From Verrucomicrobiales bacterium (lineage in GTDB: Bacteria; Verrucomicrobiota; Verrucomicrobiia; Verrucomicrobiales; DEV007): 64,000 nt of DNA. The notes beneath the pieces are model-generated. The model ran no database searches. It was not told the origin of the DNA and was given only the letters and a program-made list of their open reading frames with translations. Position 1 is the stretch's first letter, and each line of letters starts with the position of its first letter. The position numbers and the translations under genes were made by a program. Shown piece by piece: positions 11,153-18,929 of this stretch. The stretch is from NCBI GenBank assembly GCA_029213005.1, contig JARGPI010000001.1, forward strand, positions 386,007-450,006, in the 5' to 3' direction.

Positions 11153-11569
11153 TCAGGAATTTAAAAATTCATTAGCATCGATGTCCGGCTTCTGGTTTTC
11201 CCGTGCCTGCTCGATGATTCCTTCCAGCATTCTGGGAACGTCACTGGGACGAAATCCCATTCGGGTGGCTAGGGTTTGCACGAAGTCCATTTCGTCCTGC
11301 TGGATCACTCCATCAGCCAGCATCATGACGATGAGATCGTATAGCTGAGCAATACATTTATCGGGATTGTCAGGGACGACGAATTTAATTTTCTGAGGGT
11401 CTTTCAAGACTGCGTCGACTTCTTTCCGAGTCAGCCCCCAAACCATGCCCCGATCAACTAAAAAACTGTGTTCACTTTCATCATAGTCACCATCGATCAT
11501 CGCGAGGGATATCATGTTTTTGAAGTGGCTTTTTTTCTCCTTGCTTTCTTTTGAATCGAATAATCCCAT
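11153..11569 (-). CDS. TerB-like (tellurite-resistance/DjlA-type) domain protein
   Basis: This is a 138-residue soluble, all-helical protein. The pattern M-I-S-L-A-M-I-D-G-D-Y-D-E-S-E near residues 19-33 and L-I-V-M-M-L-A-D-G-V-I-Q-Q-D-E-M near residues 79-94 is the acidic metal-binding signature of TerB-like domains, each with a hydrophobic helix followed by D-G-x-x-x-x-x-E. The family is linked to stress responses and membrane-associated complexes, but the specific function is unknown. It begins 38 bases after the M48-TerB gene on the same strand, so the pair is likely one operon. No SD is seen; the start ATG is at 11569. Confidence 0.75.
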   Translation of the reverse strand: MGLFDSKESKEKKSHFKNMISLAMIDGDYDESEHSFLVDRGMVWGLTRKEVDAVLKDPQKIKFVVPDNPDKCIAQLYDLIVMMLADGVIQQDEMDFVQTLATRMGFRPSDVPRMLEGIIEQARENQKPDIDANEFLNS

Positions 11570-11607
11570 ATCTATTTTCTCTATATATACTTTCTGTTTT
11601 TGTGAGT

Positions 11608-12972
11608 TTAATTCCCCGGTGTAATCACCTGATTTGCCAGATAAACGAGTTCTTTTTTTGAAAGATCAAAATGCTCGCAAAATCGATAGATAGCCTTTAG
11701 TTCTTTCGCATCAACTCGTCCATCGGCAGCGGCGACGATTAACATTAGTTTGACCGTCTTAATGGCCTCGTTCTTTCGGTAACCTTTTTCCTTCGCCTCA
11801 GCGATTGATCGGTCCACCAGTTCTTCCACGACTGATTGAACATCCCGTGTTTGAAGGGTTTGTTCCAATCCGTCAAAAAACGCCTGGGAGTCGAGTTCCG
11901 GGCTGATCATTTTCTGGATTGCAGTTATTTCTTCGCGGTCCATCGTACCATCCGCCAGTGCCGTTGCGATTCCGAGATAAAACAGGATAAACCCCTGATC
12001 GAGTCCGGTTTCCTCAAACAGTTCGGGATAGATGCTGGCGATCAGTGGGTCGAGTTGATCACTTAACTTCTTGCGTATCAAATCAACTTTTTCTGCAGTG
12101 AGGTCTTCGCCAAAATGTTGCAATATTTCAATGGAAGGCAAGGTCTCGAGAAGTTTAATGCGAAGAGGAGTTAGCGGGTGGGTGGAAATTACATTTTTTA
12201 CGACCGTCGACGCAAGGGAATCATATTGCTTTAACACCTGAGCAATTAGAGAGTCTGCGTTGAGGAGATCAAAAGTTTTTCGGTCCAGGCCTGTGGTATA
12301 TTTAAGCAGGGCTGTCTGGCTGGCCCGCACGTTACCTCCCGAACCAATATACCCAAATAAATCGCAGGACACTTCGCAACACACCGACCATTTCAAAACG
12401 TTGGCGAGCAGTTCAGGACCGGCACCTTCGATGTCACCCTCAAGGATCGCACCGGTCGGGACCTTAACGTGCTCCAGTAGAGCATGACCAAATTCGTGAC
12501 CGAGAATGGATGCCCTCTCAGCGTCGCTTAGTTCGTTCATGAAGTGTTGGCTGACGAGGATGATGATCTCGTCGAGGTCCTGGTCATTTCCCCCATAGGC
12601 AAAGCGTGGCATGGCCATTGCTGTGGTGATGGGAAATTCCGTGAGAAACAATTTCATCGGTAAATCTGTTCCGATGTTTTCTTTCACTGTACCAATGATC
12701 TCCGGCAAAGTTCCTATTTCACTGATTTCCACGGAGTGACTCAGGAACTTGAAAAACTGTTCCTCCTGCCCTTCGATCTTGCGCTCCAACTTGGTGTCCT
12801 TTTCCCGAACTTCCTCAATTAGAGGTTTTAACTCGTTAAAGAAGTTATCTTCCCGAGCATAACGGAGCGATGTGTACCTGAGGTTTGTCAGTGAATTTGC
12901 TCCAAGCGAGGATGTCGGAAATGAATTTTGAACACTTTGTCCCGGAAGCGAAGGTGGCACTGACGCTGACAT
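11608..12972 (-). CDS. M48-like zinc metalloprotease with C-terminal TerB-like domains
   Basis: This is a 454-residue protein. The M48 signature H-E-F-G-H lies at residues 159-163 inside I-L-G-H-E-F-G-H-A-L. A third ligand is likely E200 in C-C-E-V-S-C-D, with D204 in the usual E-x-x-x-D spacing. No signal peptide or membrane helix is obvious, unlike HtpX-type M48 proteases, so it is probably cytoplasmic. The C-terminal 130 residues contain two TerB-like acidic motifs (A-T-A-L-A-D-G-T-M-D-R-E-E and I-V-A-A-A-D-G-R-V-D-A-K-E). The protease-TerB fusion followed by a free TerB gene suggests the two products interact. Peptidase activity is inferred from the motif only. Confidence 0.78.
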   Translation of the reverse strand: MSASVPPSLPGQSVQNSFPTSSLGANSLTNLRYTSLRYAREDNFFNELKPLIEEVREKDTKLERKIEGQEEQFFKFLSHSVEISEIGTLPEIIGTVKENIGTDLPMKLFLTEFPITTAMAMPRFAYGGNDQDLDEIIILVSQHFMNELSDAERASILGHEFGHALLEHVKVPTGAILEGDIEGAGPELLANVLKWSVCCEVSCDLFGYIGSGGNVRASQTALLKYTTGLDRKTFDLLNADSLIAQVLKQYDSLASTVVKNVISTHPLTPLRIKLLETLPSIEILQHFGEDLTAEKVDLIRKKLSDQLDPLIASIYPELFEETGLDQGFILFYLGIATALADGTMDREEITAIQKMISPELDSQAFFDGLEQTLQTRDVQSVVEELVDRSIAEAKEKGYRKNEAIKTVKLMLIVAAADGRVDAKELKAIYRFCEHFDLSKKELVYLANQVITPGN

Positions 12973-13463
12973 GTATACATCGACTCAATAAATCATCCGT
13001 CTGCCAAGAAAAAAGTTTATAAATTGACAGGCATTTCGTCTGCTATTGCTGGATAGACCATTACCAATACAATTGTAAGACTGAGTTGATTTTCAATTAC
13101 AAAGGTAGGACCCCTCGTTTTCGCTCAATCGATCCGTGCTCTTCATTCTTGCTCAGTTGTTAACAACGACTGGCACTTCGAACGGCCATGCTTCAGCGAC
13201 GTATGATAGCCGAACGTAAGCCCAATCATCCGAGCTGTTCTCATTACTCAAGAATGGATCGAGACCGGCTTTTTGTATTGCATAAATGGCTCAATTATGA
13301 AAATATCTTCTTCAACCAGCTCAGCCAACGGCGCTTGAAAATTCTTCGAGAAAAACAAATCTGTTCTGATTTCCGACCAATTACCTGGACGGCTTATTGA
13401 GATTTGAGATGCGTATTCCTCCACCCCATCAACATTGTTCCTCCCAACGTGTAGCATTCTGTC
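12973..13463. other. Divergent intergenic region upstream of the phytochrome operon
   Basis: About 490 bases separate the divergent M48-TerB gene and the heme oxygenase gene. A TTGACA occurs at 13024-13029 without a clear -10. A 70-codon plus-strand frame at 13188 has no recognisable content. It presumably holds promoters for both operons. Confidence 0.3.
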
Positions 13464-14042
13464 ATGAGTGATTTTCTCACAGTTATGCGGAGCCGGACTT
13501 CAGATATCCATTCGCAAGTCGAGCGGGAGATTTCGCTTGAGAAACATCTTGGTGACCTGTCGGGATACCGGGACTTGCTGCTCCGTTTCGCCAGCATCTG
13601 GATTCCGGTAGAAGAGTCGATCAAAGCTTCAGAACTTCGTAACTGCGACACCATCGAACTGAATAGAAGGATGAGAAGCGAAGATATCCGCAACGATCTG
13701 ACTACGGTGAAAAGCAGACTGTCAGACCGGAGTTCAGGTTTGGACGATTTGATTGCGGTCACCGAGATGACTATGGAGGAGGCTGTCGGCGCGCTTTATG
13801 TGCTTGAGGGATCACGTTTCGGCGGCAGCGTCATCTTACGGGAGGCGGGCCATCTCGGGATCACCCCGGCACTGGGAGGAAAGTTTTTCTCCGGCTATGG
13901 AAAAGAGACCGGAGCGATGTGGAAGCAGTTCACAAATTGGGCGGACTCAGTTCTCGCTGCTGACCGGCTGGAGTGCGCTGCCGATGGTGCCGATCAGTGT
14001 TTCAGCTATTTTCTCAGACAATTTCAAATTACGTCGTCATGA
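13464..14042 (+). CDS. bphO: Biliverdin-producing heme oxygenase
   Basis: This cytoplasmic enzyme of 192 residues opens heme to biliverdin, the chromophore of the phytochrome encoded next. The likely proximal heme ligand is H16 in R-T-S-D-I-H-S-Q-V-E. The distal-helix signature L-Y-V-L-E-G-S-R-F-G-G near residues 112-122 is typical of the BphO group. Its last codons overlap the phytochrome start by four bases (ATGA at 14039-14042), which implies translational coupling. The upstream gap of about 490 bases presumably holds the operon promoter. Genomic pairing makes the function secure even though sequence similarity in this family is low. Confidence 0.88.
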   Translation: MSDFLTVMRSRTSDIHSQVEREISLEKHLGDLSGYRDLLLRFASIWIPVEESIKASELRNCDTIELNRRMRSEDIRNDLTTVKSRLSDRSSGLDDLIAVTEMTMEEAVGALYVLEGSRFGGSVILREAGHLGITPALGGKFFSGYGKETGAMWKQFTNWADSVLAADRLECAADGADQCFSYFLRQFQITSS

Positions 14043-16270
14043 GCAGTCGTCCCATGCCTACCGATCTGGAAAGTTGTGAGATGGAGGTCATCTCTCGACC
14101 CGAATTTATCCAGCCTCACGGAGTGCTGTTAGTGCTCCGGGAGAAAACGTTTGTGATCGAAAGGATATCACTCAACGCTAAAGAATACTTTGGGCTGGAA
14201 CCGGAGGAGTTAATCGGCCGGAAAGTGACAGAATTTGTATCGGCCGCCAACCAGGCATCTCTGGAGGACTTGCTTTCCAGTGAAGTGGTTACCTATCCCA
14301 ATCCCCTCAACATATCAGTTGCTTCCGGGGCCGAGACCTGTGATTACGACGGCATCGCTCATCGCGCAGACGGGCACATCATTCTGGAATTGGAAAACCG
14401 AAGATCGGTTTCCTTCCGTTCAAACGCCGCCTCCCGCGGAATCGAGCATCATTTTGGGCTGACTTCGCGAACTCTAGACCTGATTCGAAATCTACCAAGC
14501 ATTGCGGAGGCCGGAGCTGCGGTATGTCGGGAACTTAAGGACTTCACCGGATTTGATCGGGTAATGCTCTATCTGTTTGCTCCAGACAACCACGGGGAAG
14601 TGATCGCGGAAGCTAAAGAGCCGGAGTTGGAACCCTTTCTCGGCTTGCATTTTCCAGCTGGCGATATCCCGAAAAATGCGCGGGATCTCTATATAAAGAA
14701 TTTGATTCGGTTGATTGCTGACGTCAACGCGAATCCTGTCGGTCTCTATCCGGCGCAGGGTGACCTGGATATGTCGATGAGTGCCCTGCGGGCGGTCTCG
14801 CCATTTCATATCAAATATCTGCAAAATATGGGGGTGGCCTCATCCATGTCCATTTCACTTGTGGAGGGAGACCGACTCTGGGGGTTACTGGCTTGCCATC
14901 ATTATCAGGGCCCCATGCTGGTCCCCTGTTCGACGCGAGTGTCCTGTGTCCATTATGGCATCGTGATCGCCTCTCAGCTGCAGGTCATGATGAGAAGCTA
15001 TTTCTCCCGTGATCTCAGCCTCCGCAAAGAGGAAATTTCCAGGGAAGTCAAAATTTTATCAAGAAGCGCCGATCTCCACTCCACGATCGAAACAAGGGCC
15101 CCCGAATTAATCCGGTTGTGTAACGCGGACGGGATGGCGTTTCTGGACGACGATACTATTTTCACCGACGGAAGCACCCCTTCTAAAGCCACCATAGTCG
15201 AGTTGTGGAAGCGCTGTCCACGTGGGCCTGACACTAAGGTTTACGCTTGCGAATCGATCGACGAAACCTTCTCAGATATTGATATGGACTGCTCACCGGT
15301 GGCAGGTTTTCTCGTCATTCACTGCAGTCATGACTGGCAGTTAATGTTTTTCCGGAAAGAATATCTCCATGAAATCCGCTGGGGCGGTGACCCCGGTGAT
15401 CCTCAAGCGGAAAAGAAAGTGCTGACACCGCGACACTCCTTCGCCGAATGGGTCGAGTCTGTGAAAGGTCACTGCCATCCCTGGACCGAAATCGACCTTT
15501 TGGTCGCGGAAGAACTGCGCAGTGTATTTATGGTTTTCGTGATGCATCAGGCAGTTGTGTTGCAAAAACTGTATGATGAATTGCGGGAAAAAAACGTCGA
15601 GATCCAGCAGTTTGCTTACTCCGTATCTCACGATCTAAAATCGCCACTGGTGACGATTAACGGATGGATTGCCGCACTTGACGATGAACTCGCCGCCGGG
15701 AATTACGATGAGGCTCGCGAAGCCTTTGAACGCATCAGAGCGGCAGCCACCCGGATGGGACGCCTGATCGAAGACCTGCTCGCTTTTTCCAAGATCGGCA
15801 GGATGAAAGGAGAAATCGATCTGATCGACATGGATGAGCTTTGTCAGGATATTCACGAAGAATTCCAAATCCTGCTCGGCGAAAAAGGAATTACTCTGGA
15901 AATCGACGGCAACCTGCCTTCATTCCACGGATATGAAACCGAAGTGCGGCGGGCAATGGAAAATCTGATTAGTAACGCGATCAAATACGGCTGTACCAAC
16001 GACCAGCCGCGTATAGGTATAAGTGGTAAAAAATTGGAAAATGCATATCGATTTTCAGTCAGAGACAATGGTGAGGGAATTGAGCCGGAATACCAGAGCC
16101 GTATTTTCGAGTTATTTCAGCGGCTTGACACCTCGCACTCCGGAACCGGCGTCGGTTTGGCATCGGTTGCCAAAGTGGCGCAATTTCACCGTGGTAAATG
16201 CGGGGTGAACTCAGCAGCGGGACAAGGCGCTGAATTTTGGATTGAATTCGGGGAACTTGGCGAGAACTAA
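14039..16270 (+). CDS. bphP: Bacteriophytochrome histidine kinase
   Basis: This red/far-red light sensor kinase has 743 residues. I start it at ATG 14039, overlapping bphO, because upstream codons add a non-homologous stretch. The order is PAS (about 10-120), GAF (about 140-310), PHY (about 320-500), HisKA and HATPase. The likely biliverdin-binding Cys is C13, just before I-Q-P-H-G. The GAF domain has P-A-G-D-I-P, S-P-F-H-I-K-Y-L and C-H-H-Y (286-289). The PHY tongue has P-R-H-S-F near residue 464. The phosphoacceptor is H531 in S-V-S-H-D-L-K-S-P. The kinase core has N-L-I-S-N-A-I-K-Y, D-N-G-E-G-I and G-T-G-V-G-L. The chromophore source and a response regulator are both in the operon. Confidence 0.95.
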   Translation: MSSRPMPTDLESCEMEVISRPEFIQPHGVLLVLREKTFVIERISLNAKEYFGLEPEELIGRKVTEFVSAANQASLEDLLSSEVVTYPNPLNISVASGAETCDYDGIAHRADGHIILELENRRSVSFRSNAASRGIEHHFGLTSRTLDLIRNLPSIAEAGAAVCRELKDFTGFDRVMLYLFAPDNHGEVIAEAKEPELEPFLGLHFPAGDIPKNARDLYIKNLIRLIADVNANPVGLYPAQGDLDMSMSALRAVSPFHIKYLQNMGVASSMSISLVEGDRLWGLLACHHYQGPMLVPCSTRVSCVHYGIVIASQLQVMMRSYFSRDLSLRKEEISREVKILSRSADLHSTIETRAPELIRLCNADGMAFLDDDTIFTDGSTPSKATIVELWKRCPRGPDTKVYACESIDETFSDIDMDCSPVAGFLVIHCSHDWQLMFFRKEYLHEIRWGGDPGDPQAEKKVLTPRHSFAEWVESVKGHCHPWTEIDLLVAEELRSVFMVFVMHQAVVLQKLYDELREKNVEIQQFAYSVSHDLKSPLVTINGWIAALDDELAAGNYDEAREAFERIRAAATRMGRLIEDLLAFSKIGRMKGEIDLIDMDELCQDIHEEFQILLGEKGITLEIDGNLPSFHGYETEVRRAMENLISNAIKYGCTNDQPRIGISGKKLENAYRFSVRDNGEGIEPEYQSRIFELFQRLDTSHSGTGVGLASVAKVAQFHRGKCGVNSAAGQGAEFWIEFGELGEN

Positions 16271-16273
16271 GTT

Positions 16274-16717
16274 ATGAGAAAGGAAGCTTTAGTTACATTT
16301 TTACTCGTGGAAGACGATGATGATCACGCGATCCTGGCCGAGCGGGCGATCAAAAAGGCCCGCATCGTAAATGCTATTGACCGGGTTAGAGACGGTGTCG
16401 AGGCGATGGATTATCTGCGCGGCGAAGGCCAGTTTTCAGGAAAAAAATTACCCACGGTGGTGCTACTCGATTTAAATTTGCCGAAAAAATCCGGGCTGGA
16501 AGTGTTAAGTGAGATCAGAGCTGACGAAAAATTACGGTCTTTACCAGTGGTTGTTTTAACCACATCAGGCGACGACAAAGACATTGCCTCAGCTTACGGT
16601 TACAACGTGAATTCTTATCTGAAAAAGCCTCTGGATTTCGAACAGTTTCATCAAATGGTCAGCGATCTGTGTCTCTATTGGGGAGTGTGGAACCAACCGC
16701 CCACTACCGAGAATTAA
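16274..16717 (+). CDS. Single-domain response regulator, Rcp1-like
   Basis: This 147-residue cytoplasmic receiver protein has no output domain. The acidic pocket is E-D-D-D-D near residues 13-17, the phosphoacceptor is D66 in V-V-L-L-D-L-N-L-P, and the conserved Lys is in Y-L-K-K-P. The pattern L-P-K-K-S-G-x-E-V-L-x-E-I and the C-terminal L-C-x-Y-W are typical of phytochrome partners of the Rcp1 type. It starts 3 bases after bphP, so it is the likely direct phosphoacceptor of the phytochrome. Its stop overlaps the next start by one base. Confidence 0.92.
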   Translation: MRKEALVTFLLVEDDDDHAILAERAIKKARIVNAIDRVRDGVEAMDYLRGEGQFSGKKLPTVVLLDLNLPKKSGLEVLSEIRADEKLRSLPVVVLTTSGDDKDIASAYGYNVNSYLKKPLDFEQFHQMVSDLCLYWGVWNQPPTTEN

Positions 16718-17808
16718 TGGCTTCCACAAGAAGAAAGCCCTGTCGTGTCTTACTGGTGGAGGACGATACCGATCACCGGGATCTGATCCTTTCGAAAATT
16801 TCGAGAGTTCCCTGGTTTCCGGTCAAGGTTCAATGGGAAGCCCTCGCTTCAAAAGGTATATCAATTCTGAAATCCGAGAGGTTCGATATCGTCCTGCTCG
16901 ATCTCAGCCTGCCGGACAGTCGTCCTGAAGAAACCTTACAAGCGTTTGCTGATGAATTCCCCACTATGCCTATCGTCGTTCTGACATCCCTGGCCGACGA
17001 AGAACTCATCGAGAACGCTATCTCCTGGGGTGCGCAGGATTTCCTCGACAAATCGACGGTGACAAGTGAGTTAATGGCGAGATCGCTGCGCTATGCAATC
17101 AAACGAAAAGAGTCTCTGAATCATCTTCGGAAACAAAACGAAGCATTGCGCACGTTTTCCCATACTGTCGCTCACGAACTTAGATCTCCCCTTCAGAGCG
17201 TAGTAACGGCTCTCCATCTCATTCGGGAAAGCGCCCTCCCGGCCGGCGATAATAACACCCTCTCGAGGTTAGTTGAATTGGGTATTGATTCGACAACTCA
17301 CTTAACCAATCTCGTTAACGAACTCCTCGCCTTTGCCAAGTACGATGGCGAAAATTTTGCTAAAGAACCGGTCGAGTTATCCCCTCTTGTAGAGGATGTC
17401 ATCAGAGAAGTTCGGGCCTTCCACGTCATGGACGATGCCGAAGTCATCGTCGAGGGTGAGATGCCGGTGGTAAAGGGGGCTGCCCTGCAGTTGCGCCAAG
17501 TCTTATTAAACCTCGTTTCAAATGCTTTCAAATACCGGGACGAACGACCTCTTAAAGTGACCATTTTGGCAAAGCTACAGAAGAACGGCTGGTTAATATC
17601 GATCAAAGACAATGGCGTCGGGATTTCCGAAGCGGATCTACCGAAAATTTCAAATTTATTCTACCGCGTTTCCCGGGACACCGAGATACCCGGAACCGGG
17701 ATCGGTTTGAGTTTCTCCAAACAAATCATCGAAAGGCATGGCGGCTATCTCGATGTCGAATCCCAATTGGATGAAGGTAGTAATTTTTCATTCTTTCTTC
17801 CCGGCTAA
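16717..17808 (+). CDS. Receiver-histidine kinase (REC-HisKA-HATPase)
   Basis: This 363-residue signal transducer begins at ATG 16717, which overlaps the upstream stop as TAATG. The N-terminal receiver has E-D-D near residues 15-17 and D62 in V-L-L-D-L-S-L-P. A short helical linker leads to HisKA with H153 in T-V-A-H-E-L-R-S-P. The ATPase core has N-L-V-S-N-A-F-K-Y, D-N-G-V-G-I and G-T-G-I-G-L. No sensory or membrane domain is present, so its kinase is probably switched by phosphorylation of its own receiver. It could relay the phytochrome signal or feed back on it. A downstream output regulator is not encoded here. Confidence 0.92.
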   Translation: MASTRRKPCRVLLVEDDTDHRDLILSKISRVPWFPVKVQWEALASKGISILKSERFDIVLLDLSLPDSRPEETLQAFADEFPTMPIVVLTSLADEELIENAISWGAQDFLDKSTVTSELMARSLRYAIKRKESLNHLRKQNEALRTFSHTVAHELRSPLQSVVTALHLIRESALPAGDNNTLSRLVELGIDSTTHLTNLVNELLAFAKYDGENFAKEPVELSPLVEDVIREVRAFHVMDDAEVIVEGEMPVVKGAALQLRQVLLNLVSNAFKYRDERPLKVTILAKLQKNGWLISIKDNGVGISEADLPKISNLFYRVSRDTEIPGTGIGLSFSKQIIERHGGYLDVESQLDEGSNFSFFLPG

Positions 17809-17881
17809 TCCCGTCGTAACCCGTCCGTTCTGGATCCGTTTTCACTAAACAACCCGGGAAAGACCACCACCAAACTTAGAC

Positions 17882-18781
17882 ATGACCTATCGACTGATTT
17901 TTTGCTCTATAATTCTCTCCGGCCGTTTGCTTGCCGAGCCTGTGGTTTTGGATTTGTGGCCGACGGATAACATGCCCGGTCCCCGGGCTTTTATCGAAGG
18001 TGAGGAGCGGGATCTCAGCAAACCGGACGACCGCCTGATCGCGGGTCGAAAAATCATCAAGTTGGGTCATGTCAGCACGCCGCAAGTCCACCTATATTTA
18101 CCCGAAAAAGCAAAGGCGACTGGTTCCGCCATCGTCGTGGCTCCCGGCGGAGGTTTCAGTATACTCGCGTGGGATCTCGAAGGAACCGAGGTGGCTGACT
18201 GGCTCAATCAAATCGGAGTGGCCGCCGTTGTTTTGAAATACCGCGTTCCGACTCGCCAACACGGAGATGATGGTGATCTCGCACCGAAGAAGGCACTCGG
18301 TCCCATGATGGATCTTCAACGGGCGCTTTCTCTAACTCGTGCCAACGCTGACGAATGGGGAATTGATTCCGAGTGGGTCGGTGTTATGGGCTTTTCAGCG
18401 GGAGGAGTCACCGCCGCGCTGGCCGCAATAGCGAATGGAAAACGTGCCTACGAACCGGTTGATCCCCGGGATCAGTCCTCTTGCCGCGCGGATTTCGCGA
18501 TGCTGATATATCCCGGCTTCCTTGCCGATCCCGAAACCGGAAAGCTAAAACCTTTCGTCAAAATTACGGAAGATTCTCCGCCGATGTTTTTCACTCACGC
18601 CGCCGATGACCGGGTCACCTGTCTCAGCAGCACTGCAACCTTTAACGCCCTGAAACTGGCCGGAGTTCCCGCCGCTTTGCATATCTACGAATCTGGTGGT
18701 CACGGCTATGGTGTGCGCCGCACCAGCGAACCGGTCACACAATGGACGGACCGGGCCGCCGAATGGCTGGAAGTACGGTAG
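17882..18781 (+). CDS. Secreted alpha/beta hydrolase (esterase-like)
   Basis: This 299-residue protein has a signal peptide at 1-18 (M-T-Y-R-L-I-F-C-S-I-I-L, cleaved near L-L-A). A-P-G-G-G-F near residue 87 fits the oxyanion-hole loop. The nucleophile elbow is G-F-S-A-G-G near residues 165-170, so the catalytic Ser is in F-S-A. D-D-R-V near residue 242 and G-G-H-G near residue 265 supply a plausible Asp and His. This is the BD-FAE/acetyl-xylan-esterase-like branch common in polysaccharide degraders. The exact ester substrate is unknown. It is convergent with the sulfatase, with repeat array B between them. Confidence 0.85.
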   Translation: MTYRLIFCSIILSGRLLAEPVVLDLWPTDNMPGPRAFIEGEERDLSKPDDRLIAGRKIIKLGHVSTPQVHLYLPEKAKATGSAIVVAPGGGFSILAWDLEGTEVADWLNQIGVAAVVLKYRVPTRQHGDDGDLAPKKALGPMMDLQRALSLTRANADEWGIDSEWVGVMGFSAGGVTAALAAIANGKRAYEPVDPRDQSSCRADFAMLIYPGFLADPETGKLKPFVKITEDSPPMFFTHAADDRVTCLSSTATFNALKLAGVPAALHIYESGGHGYGVRRTSEPVTQWTDRAAEWLEVR

Positions 18782-18849
18782 ACCTTGAGTATTGCAACTT
18801 TGCTCACACCTCAATCGCCCTCAGGAAAAAGCGTTGGGCAAGATGAAAC

Positions 18850-18884
18850 TGTACAGGGTACAATTCCACTCCGTACCCTGTACA
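18850..18884. repeat. GTAC-N3-GTAC array B (two units, inverted)
   Basis: TGTACAGGGTACA at 18850-18862 and CGTACCCTGTACA at 18872-18884 are separated by 9 bases. The units are in opposite orientation here, so the pair can form a 12-bp stem. It sits in the convergent gap between the hydrolase and sulfatase genes, where no promoter is expected. Confidence 0.9.
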
Positions 18885-18929
18885 ATTTACTACCTCTACT
18901 CAGAGCCAGGTAAAAACCGGGGCTTGCAC

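Noticed and set aside
13188..13400. A 70-codon frame upstream of bphO
   Set aside because: No recognisable domain or conserved context. It lies in a region better explained as a divergent promoter region.
13973..14038. Upstream extension of bphP to 13973
   Set aside because: The added 22 residues lie inside bphO and do not resemble a phytochrome start; ATG 14039 overlaps the bphO stop in the usual coupled way.
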